Source: Chryseobacterium cucumeris (GTDB lineage: Bacteria; Bacteroidota; Bacteroidia; Flavobacteriales; Weeksellaceae). Taken from it: a stretch of DNA of 64,000 nucleotides. The position numbers and the translations under genes are program-made. The notes under the pieces were generated by a model. It was not told the origin of the DNA and made no database searches. It worked only from the letters and a program-made list of their open reading frames with translations. The stretch covers positions 186,001-250,000 of the forward strand of contig NZ_LUVZ01000043.1 in assembly GCF_001593385.1 (NCBI RefSeq), in the 5' to 3' direction. Positions 26,391 to 34,581 of the stretch are shown here, piece after piece (positions within the stretch are counted from its first letter, which is position 1; each line of letters opens with the position of its first letter).

Positions 26391-27737
26391 CTATGCTTTT
26401 GCTAAAAAATTTTGGTAAGAAGATTGCACAGAAACCGTGCCATCTGACAGTATTTTTTCTAAATTTAGAAATTCAATTTGATTGATGGATGCAGGATCAA
26501 AGTCTTTCTGGACTCTCACATAGTTTTCTGTGAAGCCAAACATTTTCCCGTCTTTATTTTCGTGCTCCCAAAGAACAGGAAGCGTTTTTCCAAGTTGTGT
26601 CTGATAAAATGCCATTTTCTTCTTTTCAGAAAGAATTCTCAGCATTTTATTACGTTTTTTTCTTTCCGCAACAGGAACTACTCCTTCCATTGCTGCAGCT
26701 TCCGTATTTTCTCTTTCAGAATAGGTAAATACATGAAGGTAAGTGATAGGAAGCTCATTAAGGAAATTATAAGTTTCCATAAATCTTTCTTCTGTTTCTC
26801 CCGGGAATCCTACAATAACATCCACGCCGATAGCCGCATGAGGCATAACCTCGCGGATCTTGTTCACTCTGTCATGATAAAGCTTGGTCAGGTAACGACG
26901 TTTCATCTTTTTCAGAATATCATCGCTTCCAGATTGTAATGGAATATGAAAATGCGGAACAAAGCTTTTGCTTTTAGAAACCAGTTCAATACTTTCATCT
27001 TTCAAAAGATTGGGTTCGATGGAAGAGATACGGATTCTTTCTATTCCTTCTACCTTATCCAGTTCTGAAATAAGATCAAGGAAAGTATGCTCGTGTTTTT
27101 TATTTCCAAATTCTCCTTTACCATAATCACCGATATTCACCCCTGTAAGAACAATTTCTTTGATATCTTTCGCAGCGATCTCCGTGGCATTTCTAAGAAC
27201 ATTTTCGATGGTATCAGAACGTGAAATTCCTCTGGCTAATGGAATGGTACAGTAAGTACATTTATAATCACAGCCATCCTGTACTTTCAGGAAAGCTCTG
27301 GTTCTGTCCCCAATAGAATAACTTCCGATAAAGAAATCGGTTTCTTCAATTTCACATGAATGCACTACGCCTTCACTCTCAGATTTCTCCAAATCATCCA
27401 GGTAGCTCAGAATATTGAATTTTTCTTTTGCTCCTAAAACCAGGTCCACTCCTTCAATCTGTGAAATTTCTTCAGGCTTTAGCTGTGCATAGCATCCAAC
27501 AATTACCACCAGTCCTTCCGGATTGGCTTTCATTGCTCTTTTCACGTGAAGTTTACATTCACGGTCAGCATTTTCTGTCACGGAACATGTATTGATAACA
27601 TACACATTCGCTTTTTCATCAAAGCTTACCTTATCATAACCTGCATCTGTTAATTGACGGGCAATAGTAGATGTTTCTGCAAAGTTTAATTTGCAGCCAA
27701 GTGTATGAAACGCGGCAGTTCTGTGAAAAGTAGACAT
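26391..27737 (-). CDS. mtaB: tRNA t6A37 methylthiotransferase MtaB
   Basis: 448 residues. UPF0004 domain with the three cluster-binding cysteines (HTLGCKLN at 15, INTCSVT at 51, VIVGCYAQL), a radical-SAM domain with CDYKCTYC, and a short C-terminal TRAM-like part. The order and the LGCKLN rather than GCQMN motif point to MtaB rather than MiaB or RimO. Reaction: methylthiolation of N6-threonylcarbamoyladenosine at position 37 of tRNAs reading ANN codons. It is 54 bases upstream of the glutamate-synthase-like gene in the same direction. Confidence 0.93.
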   Translation of the reverse strand: MSTFHRTAAFHTLGCKLNFAETSTIARQLTDAGYDKVSFDEKANVYVINTCSVTENADRECKLHVKRAMKANPEGLVVIVGCYAQLKPEEISQIEGVDLVLGAKEKFNILSYLDDLEKSESEGVVHSCEIEETDFFIGSYSIGDRTRAFLKVQDGCDYKCTYCTIPLARGISRSDTIENVLRNATEIAAKDIKEIVLTGVNIGDYGKGEFGNKKHEHTFLDLISELDKVEGIERIRISSIEPNLLKDESIELVSKSKSFVPHFHIPLQSGSDDILKKMKRRYLTKLYHDRVNKIREVMPHAAIGVDVIVGFPGETEERFMETYNFLNELPITYLHVFTYSERENTEAAAMEGVVPVAERKKRNKMLRILSEKKKMAFYQTQLGKTLPVLWEHENKDGKMFGFTENYVRVQKDFDPASINQIEFLNLEKILSDGTVSVQSSYQNFLAKA

Positions 27738-27803
27738 TTGTTACTCCTGAATTTTATGGGTGCAAAGATAGTAATTTTAATAAGAATCCAAGATTGATTC
27801 AAT

Positions 27804-28394
27804 CTATTGTTTATATTCGTCTCTTACCTCGGGGCTGTTTTGAAGGCAGACAGGCGATGAATTGGTATCCGGATCCTGATTTGAAAATTTGGTTTTCATT
27901 TCTGTATTAAACTGTTGAGATCGGTTTCTGGCAATTGAAAGCGTATTCCAATCTTCATTCTTTATCATTTTCGCAATATAAACAATCTGTCCGATGTGGT
28001 AAGGATAGTGAGCCAATTGACGAAGAACGGCATCAATAACCGGATGTGCTTCTCCTCTGATGTACGTTGTGGAATAGAGATTCTCCTCGTTTATTTTATC
28101 AAGAGCATCAAAAAAACATTTCCAGCCCTTTTCCCAAAAATCAAGAACCTGTTGTTTAGTGGTAAAAGTATTGACAAATTCTCCATCACGGTTACGCCAG
28201 GATTTCTCACCATCTTCAGTCAGGAAATTGGTCCATCTTGAAAGCATATTTCCTGCAAGATGTTTTACAATAATGGCAATAGAATTACTTTCTTCATTAT
28301 ACTGCCAGAACATCTGCTCATCTGTTAACTGTTCAAAGGTTTTATCACCAAGAGATTTATAGTATTCAAAGCGTTTTACAAACAGGTCTTTCAT
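27804..28394 (-). CDS. DinB/DUF1572-family protein
   Basis: 196 residues from the ATG at 28394. The four-helix DinB layout is visible: FVKRFEYYKSLGDKTFEQL, SNSIAIIVKHLAGNMLSRW with the first metal-binding histidine, and VLRQLAHYPYHIGQIVYIAK with the second and third histidines. Known relatives are metal-dependent thiol-transferase-like proteins, mostly uncharacterised. The frame extends to 28448, but that part is the terminator of the upstream gene, so the internal ATG was chosen. Confidence 0.85.
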   Translation of the reverse strand: MKDLFVKRFEYYKSLGDKTFEQLTDEQMFWQYNEESNSIAIIVKHLAGNMLSRWTNFLTEDGEKSWRNRDGEFVNTFTTKQQVLDFWEKGWKCFFDALDKINEENLYSTTYIRGEAHPVIDAVLRQLAHYPYHIGQIVYIAKMIKNEDWNTLSIARNRSQQFNTEMKTKFSNQDPDTNSSPVCLQNSPEVRDEYKQ

Positions 28395-28433
28395 TCTTTC
28401 TATTTTATTTCCTAATTTAATAACTTTTAAAAC

Positions 28434-28464
28434 TAAAAACCACCTCAATTGAAGTGGTTTTTTC
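28434..28464 (-). terminator. Terminator of the type-B-sorted surface protein gene
   Basis: AAAACCACTTC AATT GAGGTGGTTTT on the minus strand with one G-U pair and a following T-run. It overlaps the rejected 5' extension of the DinB-like frame. Confidence 0.75.
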
Positions 28465-28478
28465 TATCTGTTTTATTA

Positions 28479-30581
28479 TTATTCTCTGTTTTTCACCAGA
28501 ACCCAGCCTGTATATTTTATGGCCGTATTCTTTTTATCATTTTCATTCCATGTGATAGAATACCAGTATGTTCCTGTAGGGACTCTTCTTCCACCCTGGG
28601 TACCATCCCATTTATAGCCATTGGATTTGTCTGCCTGGAAGATTTTATTTCCATACCGGTCAAAGACATTCATGATCAGGTTTTGTTTGTTCGCTAAGGC
28701 TGAATAATCAATCACATCATTTATTCCATCTGCATTAGGGGTAATCACATTGATCAGATTAGGGACAACAATTCCTATTTCTATTGGATCACAGTCATAA
28801 GCATCTTTTACATATACTTTATGATCTCCTCTGGAAAGGTTATTGAAAACATTGGAATCCTGCCAGATGATATTATCAATTGAATATTTATAGGCAGGAG
28901 TTCCACCTATTACGGATACTGTGATTGTGTTATTCGAAATATCAATCCCGGAAACAACCGGCTGCTCGGAAGGAAGTACTTTTACAGTTTGTGTGGTAAC
29001 ACATTCTCCTGTTTTAAGTTTTACCCAATATACTCCTATTCCTGCTTTAATCGTTTGTGTAGTAGCTCCTGTACTCCACTCGTAACTTTTAAATCCGGGT
29101 CCTGCATCCAGCGTAGTCTGGTCTTCTGCACAAATAGTCACATCTTTGAGCTTATCAGAATATACAGGCGGAATAACGATCAAAGTAACTTTAGCGACAT
29201 TATAACAACCCTGAGCATTAGAAACCCTTATGTATACAAAACCATTGGGTGCAATGTAATTATTGGGATTCAGGATTTCATTGGTCTGATTAACAGCATC
29301 TGTCAATGAAGGATAATATTTTTTTGTCGGATTGGTCTGCCCGGTTACTGAAGCATTGACAAGATTGAAAGAAGCGGTGGCTGGGCTGGCTTCGATGAAA
29401 CATGATCTCAGGGTTGTTTCATTCACAACCACTACCGGATAAAATTTCAAAGTAATCTGTGCGACTGCAGTACAACCAAATTCTGAGATTACCTTTACAT
29501 AGATAATTCCTTCTGCAGAAACAAATGCCATTGGGGTGGTAATCTCATTGGTTCCGGCATTGAGATCCGCCATTGTAGGATAGTATTTCTTAGTAACATT
29601 TGGGTTTCCAATAACGTCCGCTGTGGTTAAGTCAAATAAAGCAGTCCCTGCATTATTATTGTTACATTGGGTCAAAATCGCATTTTTGGCTGTAATAGAA
29701 CCATTTTTAAATTTAAATGTTCCAACCTGTTTACATTTATTAAGCGGATTAGATGCATTGGCCGGATCGGTATAATTGATGCTGTAATAATAGACAGTTG
29801 TTGTATTGACTGTAATAGGAGCTGTAATAGGATTATTCCCTGTTAAGGCATCATTCTGACTCAGATGATAACTTACCCCAAAATTTTGATTTCCGTTGAG
29901 AATTCCGGAGGATAAGGTAGAAAAATCAAACAAAGCTGTAGCAGAGCATATTACAACCTCTCTTGGGTCTGCAGGATTTGCCGCCGGAATACCCGGAGGA
30001 ATAAATGGCTGAGTCTGAATATTTGGATCGGTAAATGGTGAAGCCAGTGTGGCAGTTCCTCCCCACGTTAAAGAAAACGGTGCTGTAGTAGAACTGGTGC
30101 TGCTCACCCAGTTATCGATAAATAAATAATAAGTCTGTCCCGGCAAAACATCAAGATATCTGCAATAAGGAGTTAAAGAACCTCCTGCAGCACTTAAAAG
30201 CGTACTTGTCATATTTAATCCTGTAGCAGGACCAGGGCCAATAACGGTTGCCGCATTACAACGAATAGGTGATCCCAAACTTCCACAGTTTACATTGGGA
30301 CCAAAAATTGCCCAGTCGTAATCAGCATCCGGATTATTAGGAACCAGATCGAAGGTAAGCGTTCCTCCTGTAGCAATTGTAATTTTATACCAGATTGAAT
30401 TGTGCTCCCCTGTAAAGTCTATGCAGCTTCCTGAGTTAACCAATTCTTTTATATTACCATACCCAGTAGGGCTATACGTGATATTTGAATTTCCGCAAAC
30501 GGAAAGAGCGGTAGCACAATCGGCCTGAGCATAGAAAGTATGAGAGAGACATAGAAGTATAAAAAGTAAAAGTTTTCTCAT
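28479..30581 (-). CDS. Gliding-motility-associated C-terminal domain protein (type B sorting), large surface protein
   Basis: 700 residues from the ATG at 30581. Signal peptide RKLLLFILLCLSHTFYAQ, then a jelly-roll-like domain (HNSIWYKITIATGGTLTFDL, residues about 40-180) and repeated segments of the form FDLTTADVIGNPNVTKKYYP that occur about three times. Near residue 470 is the C-GAxxFTSYxWSTGATTQTI type element (FKSYEWSTGATTQTI). The end, from NVITPNADGINDVIDYS, is the type B (CHU_C, gliding-associated) sorting domain for type IX export. Likely a surface adhesin-like protein. A perfect 19-base palindrome lies 36 bases upstream of the start. Confidence 0.88.
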   Translation of the reverse strand: MRKLLLFILLCLSHTFYAQADCATALSVCGNSNITYSPTGYGNIKELVNSGSCIDFTGEHNSIWYKITIATGGTLTFDLVPNNPDADYDWAIFGPNVNCGSLGSPIRCNAATVIGPGPATGLNMTSTLLSAAGGSLTPYCRYLDVLPGQTYYLFIDNWVSSTSSTTAPFSLTWGGTATLASPFTDPNIQTQPFIPPGIPAANPADPREVVICSATALFDFSTLSSGILNGNQNFGVSYHLSQNDALTGNNPITAPITVNTTTVYYYSINYTDPANASNPLNKCKQVGTFKFKNGSITAKNAILTQCNNNNAGTALFDLTTADVIGNPNVTKKYYPTMADLNAGTNEITTPMAFVSAEGIIYVKVISEFGCTAVAQITLKFYPVVVVNETTLRSCFIEASPATASFNLVNASVTGQTNPTKKYYPSLTDAVNQTNEILNPNNYIAPNGFVYIRVSNAQGCYNVAKVTLIVIPPVYSDKLKDVTICAEDQTTLDAGPGFKSYEWSTGATTQTIKAGIGVYWVKLKTGECVTTQTVKVLPSEQPVVSGIDISNNTITVSVIGGTPAYKYSIDNIIWQDSNVFNNLSRGDHKVYVKDAYDCDPIEIGIVVPNLINVITPNADGINDVIDYSALANKQNLIMNVFDRYGNKIFQADKSNGYKWDGTQGGRRVPTGTYWYSITWNENDKKNTAIKYTGWVLVKNRE

Positions 30582-30617
30582 AGATTGAATGTTTTTATGG
30601 TTATAGCAGTTATACAT

Positions 30618-30636
30618 TGCATTGATAATCAATGCA
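30618..30636. promoter_or_regulatory. Perfect 19-base palindrome upstream of the surface protein gene
   Basis: TGCATTGAT A ATCAATGCA, 36 bases ahead of the ATG at 30581. It shares its core TTGATAATCAA with the palindrome at 31630-31646. It could be an operator or the leader of the mRNA; nothing in the sequence says which protein would bind. Confidence 0.4.
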
Positions 30637-30772
30637 CATCAAATATAACTTTATTTTAATTAAAAACAATAAAATCTAAACAATTTTAAACTATTACAAA
30701 TTAAAACATTAAATAATTCAAAATAATCTACATTATATCAAATTATACAACAAATAATCAAATACATAATAT

Positions 30773-31570
30773 TTATTTTATACTTGTAATATTTCCACAG
30801 AGATTTTCCAGGTGAAATATTTTATGGAAAGGACTTTTTACTTCTCTTAAATGTTCTTTATCCTGAATGAAGGTATATCGTGAAGCAATAGAATTCATAT
30901 CGGAAACAATGACCAGCCAGCATTCATCTACTGAGGTGTCATAATATGGGAATTTTTCATTCTTTTTTTCGATGAGTTCCAGAATCTTTTCTGAGCATAG
31001 TTCATCAAACAGATTCATGCTGTATTCATGGGTTATGAATACATTTCTGCGATGGAAAGATTTTCTTACACTTTTTACACATCCCACTCCTTTATTTTTT
31101 TTGATGCTCTTATAAATGCTGATGATATTTTCCTGTTGTATTTCCAGATTATCAAATTTGGTTTCCGGGTGGAATTCTAAAAAATAAACACCACGATATT
31201 TCGTAGTGTCTTCCTGTTCTAATAATATTTCTGCCTGACGGAACATTTTATTCAAAGTACTTTCAACTTTTTTCATTTCCAGATGATTGATCACTTCAGT
31301 CAGTTCTATTCCGATTTTTTTGTCGTTTAATTTGGCGATAAAGTCTGGACTCTCGCAGGTAAGGTTTTCAAATTTCACTTCGGGAAAATGATGCATAAAA
31401 GAATTGAGAAGCAGAATCTCGGATTTCTTTCTGTATTTTTCACGGTCATGCAGCGGAGATTCATCTATGGTCCGGTGATACTTTTCCATTGGCTTTTTTT
31501 TCAAATGCCGATTAAGGTAGTATAAGCTAAGATTCTTTATCAGATCTTCTTCAGAAAACGTCTTTTTCAT
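30773..31570 (-). CDS. Unrecognised protein with PD-(D/E)xK-like motif
   Basis: 265 residues, highly charged, no signal peptide or membrane segment. Near residues 74-92 is SPDFIAKLNDKKIGIELTE: a Pro-Asp, then 12 residues on, Glu-Leu-Thr-Glu. This resembles the PD-(D/E)xK nuclease core with threonine in the lysine position. The preceding helix (KKSEILLLNSFMHHFPEV) fits the family's first helix. I cannot assign a function; a nuclease-like or DNA-mimic role in defence is possible. It stands alone between AT-rich spacers, not next to a methylase. Codon use is AT-rich like its neighbours. Confidence 0.6.
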   Translation of the reverse strand: MKKTFSEEDLIKNLSLYYLNRHLKKKPMEKYHRTIDESPLHDREKYRKKSEILLLNSFMHHFPEVKFENLTCESPDFIAKLNDKKIGIELTEVINHLEMKKVESTLNKMFRQAEILLEQEDTTKYRGVYFLEFHPETKFDNLEIQQENIISIYKSIKKNKGVGCVKSVRKSFHRRNVFITHEYSMNLFDELCSEKILELIEKKNEKFPYYDTSVDECWLVIVSDMNSIASRYTFIQDKEHLREVKSPFHKIFHLENLCGNITSIK

Positions 31571-31629
31571 GTGTGATTTTTTTATTTAATTAAAGAACAC
31601 ATGCAGCCAATGGCTTTCATCATTAAAAG

Positions 31630-31646
31630 TTTTTGATAATCAAAAA
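31630..31646. promoter_or_regulatory. Perfect 17-base palindrome upstream of the nuclease-like gene
   Basis: TTTTTGAT A ATCAAAAA, 60 bases ahead of the ATG at 31570 on the minus strand and about 145 bases ahead of the phosphorylase-like gene. The core TTGATAATCAA is identical to that at 30618-30636. Confidence 0.35.
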
Positions 31647-31741
31647 TTTACCCTCTTAAAGGTAAGTAAAAAAACAATTCAATACTTAGTTTTTTTATTA
31701 ATTTATCGATTAATTAATGTAAAGTTTATTTTCATAATTAA

Positions 31742-31749
31742 TACCTTTG
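31742..31749 (+). promoter_or_regulatory. -7 promoter element (TACCTTTG)
   Basis: Exact TAnnTTTG followed by C, 25 bases ahead of the ATG at 31775. No TTG at the usual upstream distance. Confidence 0.5.
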
Positions 31750-31774
31750 CCTTTTTAAACACAAACCCACATTT

Positions 31775-33439
31775 ATGGATTTCAGGAATTTCAGAATACC
31801 TTACACGATTAATCCTCAATATTCAAAAAAAGCCGTTTATTTCTCAATGGAATTTGCTCTTGAGCAGGTACTGAAAATATATTCAGGTGGACTTGGCTTT
31901 CTGGCAGGATCTCACATGAGAAGTGCTTATAATCTTAAGCAGGATCTTATTGGAATCGGTATCCTATGGAAATTTGGTTATTATGACCAGGCAAGAAACC
32001 ACGATCAGACTTTACAACCTGTATGGACGAGAAAGATGTACAGTTTTCTTGAAGACACCGGAATAAAATTCCAAATTGAAATCCATAGTGCTCCGGTTTG
32101 GGTAAAAGTTTGGTACCTTGATCCTGAAATTTTCAATACGGCACCCATGTTTTTCCTTTCTACGGATGTTCCGGAAAATGATCATGTTTCAAAAACAATC
32201 TGTCACAAGCTGTATGATGCGAATGAATCTACAAAACTTGCTCAATATATTTTATTGGGGAAAGGAGGAGCCAAGCTACTGGATGAAATGAACATTGAGA
32301 GAGAGGTTTACCATCTTAATGAAGCTCATGGACTTCCGGCAGCCTTTTATCTTCTGAGAAAATATAACGGAGATCTTGATAAAGTTAAAGAAAAACTGGT
32401 TTTCACCACTCATACTCCTGAAGAAGCTGGTAATGAAAAGCACAGCTTCAGATTATGTTATGACATGTCCTATTTTTCGGGATACAGCATGGAAGAAGTG
32501 AAAAAGATTGAAGGATCTGATGATGACCGTTTCAATCACTCTCTCTGTGCATTAAGAATGGCAAGAATGGCCAATGGCGTTTCACAGCTTCATGGAGTCG
32601 TTTCCAGAGCCATGTGGAATAAATATCCGGGAATCTGTGAAATCACTTCTATTACTAATGCTCAGGAATTTAAATATTGGTCTGATAAACCTTTATACAA
32701 TGCAAAAGATGAAAATGATGCCACTGCCTTCGATTTCCGTAAGAAATATTTAAAGAAAAAACTGTTCAGTATTGTTGCCGATCAAACAGGAAATTTATTT
32801 AATCCTAATATCTTTACGATTGTATGGGCAAGAAGATTTGCAGGCTACAAAAGAGCAGAGCTTCTTTTGCATGATAAGGAGAGATTCTACAGACTTCTGA
32901 ACCATCCCAAATATCCGGTACAGATCATCTGGGCAGGAAAACCTTACCCAATGGACTACTCTGCTATTTCCACCTTCAATACACTGGTGGAAGAAAGTAA
33001 AAATCATAAAAATATAGCTGTTCTTACAGGCTACGAGCTTTCTTTAAGTAAGTCTTTAAAACAAGGTTCTGATGTATGGCTTAATAACCCAAGAGTTCCA
33101 AGGGAAGCTTCCGGAACTTCTGGTATGACGGCTGCTATGAACGGCTCTGTCAATTTATCCACAGACGACGGCTGGATTCCGGAATTTGCCAAACACGGAG
33201 AAAATTCTTTCGTTGTTCCTAAAGCAGATTATCAGAATATGAGCATTTATGAACAGGATAATTATGATTTAAATACATTATATGAAATCCTTGAAAACGA
33301 AATTCTTCCCACGTATTATGATCGCCCTGATGAATGGAGAAAAATTCAGCATAATGCCATGAATGATGTGAAAGATCATTTCAACAGCGACAGGATGGCG
33401 GATGAATACTACCGGATCCTCTATAATAATCAAAAATAG
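31775..33439 (+). CDS. Alpha-glucan phosphorylase-like (GT35) protein lacking the PLP lysine
   Basis: 554 residues, the short form of the family. Strong matches are AVYFSMEFALEQVLKIYSGG near the N-terminus, HLNEAHGLPAAFYLL, VWARRFAGYKRAELLL and PREASGTSGMTAAMNGSV. In working phosphorylases that last block reads GTxxMK, with the lysine forming the Schiff base to pyridoxal phosphate. Here the residue is Thr452 (codon ACG at 33128-33130). Known reaction of the family: phosphorolysis of glycogen or maltodextrin to glucose-1-phosphate. With threonine at that site, normal PLP catalysis is doubtful; it may be a regulator, a binding protein or a non-PLP enzyme. It ends 2 bases from the convergent FGE gene. 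Confidence 0.88.
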   Translation: MDFRNFRIPYTINPQYSKKAVYFSMEFALEQVLKIYSGGLGFLAGSHMRSAYNLKQDLIGIGILWKFGYYDQARNHDQTLQPVWTRKMYSFLEDTGIKFQIEIHSAPVWVKVWYLDPEIFNTAPMFFLSTDVPENDHVSKTICHKLYDANESTKLAQYILLGKGGAKLLDEMNIEREVYHLNEAHGLPAAFYLLRKYNGDLDKVKEKLVFTTHTPEEAGNEKHSFRLCYDMSYFSGYSMEEVKKIEGSDDDRFNHSLCALRMARMANGVSQLHGVVSRAMWNKYPGICEITSITNAQEFKYWSDKPLYNAKDENDATAFDFRKKYLKKKLFSIVADQTGNLFNPNIFTIVWARRFAGYKRAELLLHDKERFYRLLNHPKYPVQIIWAGKPYPMDYSAISTFNTLVEESKNHKNIAVLTGYELSLSKSLKQGSDVWLNNPRVPREASGTSGMTAAMNGSVNLSTDDGWIPEFAKHGENSFVVPKADYQNMSIYEQDNYDLNTLYEILENEILPTYYDRPDEWRKIQHNAMNDVKDHFNSDRMADEYYRILYNNQK

Positions 33440-33441
33440 AA

Positions 33442-34557
33442 TTAATGAGTAATGTCTTGAACACACCTGAATCCGGTATGTTCAAGACTTGTATCAGGGC
33501 TGCTTTTCATACGCCGGGCCACCCTGTATCCACTGCAATAGCTATCATTGCATAAAAAGCTTCCTCCACGAAGGCTGCGCTTTACACTATAAGGTTCCTG
33601 AGGGTCATAAGACTTGTCAGCACCCTTCGGGTTTAGAGCCATTGTGCCTTCTAGTTTTTTATAGTAATCATAATTATATAAATCGCTGCACCATTCCCAA
33701 ACATTTCCCGCCATATCATACAATCCATATCCATTGGCTTTAAATGATTGTACAGGGGCAAGGGTACTATAACCGTCTTTCTTTTCATTGAGGTACGGAA
33801 ACTTTCCTTCCCAGCTGTTTGCTTTAGGAGTTCCTTCATTGACGGGTTCATTTCCCCATGGATATATATTATTTTTTAATCCGCCCCGTGCTGCAAATTC
33901 CCATTCTGCTTCTGTGGGCAAACGTTTACCAGACCATTTACAATAAGCCTGTGCATCATCCCAGCTTATATGTACTACAGGATAGTTGTCTTTTCCTTCA
34001 ATATTGCTTCCCGGTCCCTCAGGATGTTTCCAGCTAGCACCTTTTACCCATTTCCACCATTGGTTGTAATCATTCAGATCCACAGGTCTGCTGGTAGGTT
34101 TAAATACTAATGAAGCAGCTACCAATATACTATCCGGAGGTTTCGGAGTACCCTTAGGAAGGTTTTTTTTTAATTCGTCCCAATCGGGTTTACGTTCTGC
34201 CGTTGTGATATAGCCTGTAGCATTTACAAATTTATTGAACTGTGCATTCGTCACTTCTGTTATATCCATATAAAACGGAGAAACCTTCACTCTATGTTTA
34301 GGGTATTCATCTGGATCAGCCTGACTGTTATCGCCTCCCATATCAAACTCTCCTCCAGGGATTAGCACCATTGCTTCCAGAGAAGTTTTTCCATTAAAAC
34401 TGATATGAGAAGGATCTGTTGTCCCTAATCTCTTCGGAATAGTCATGCAGGTATGCCCGGGTTTATTTCCCACAGGTTCTACGGCTTTATTTTTACTACA
34501 GGAACATACCAAACTTAATACTCCTGTACAAATTATCATCTTTATGGAAAACATCAT
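33442..34557 (-). CDS. Formylglycine-generating-enzyme-family lipoprotein (sulfatase activator)
   Basis: 371 residues. Lipobox SLVCSC followed by a short linker. FGE fold: VLIPGGEFDMGGDNSQADPD, RLPTEAEWEFAARGG, LYDMAGNVWEWCSDLY, and SLRGGSFLCNDSYCSGYRVA. The two copper-binding cysteines are present at about residues 336 and 341, unlike in GldK. Known reaction: oxidation of the sulfatase active-site cysteine to C-alpha-formylglycine. It is the last gene of an operon with two Cys-type sulfatases (24 and 16 base gaps), which are its likely substrates. A secreted activator fits secreted sulfatases. Confidence 0.9.
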   Translation of the reverse strand: MMFSIKMIICTGVLSLVCSCSKNKAVEPVGNKPGHTCMTIPKRLGTTDPSHISFNGKTSLEAMVLIPGGEFDMGGDNSQADPDEYPKHRVKVSPFYMDITEVTNAQFNKFVNATGYITTAERKPDWDELKKNLPKGTPKPPDSILVAASLVFKPTSRPVDLNDYNQWWKWVKGASWKHPEGPGSNIEGKDNYPVVHISWDDAQAYCKWSGKRLPTEAEWEFAARGGLKNNIYPWGNEPVNEGTPKANSWEGKFPYLNEKKDGYSTLAPVQSFKANGYGLYDMAGNVWEWCSDLYNYDYYKKLEGTMALNPKGADKSYDPQEPYSVKRSLRGGSFLCNDSYCSGYRVARRMKSSPDTSLEHTGFRCVQDITH

Positions 34558-34581
34558 CTTTATCTGAATATTTACAGTTTT

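Noticed and set aside
28395..28448. N-terminal extension of the DinB-like gene (18 codons)
   Set aside because: It lies in the terminator of the upstream gene.
30773..31570. Restriction-modification system around the nuclease-like gene
   Set aside because: No methylase or specificity gene adjoins it; the neighbours are a surface protein and a glucan enzyme relative.
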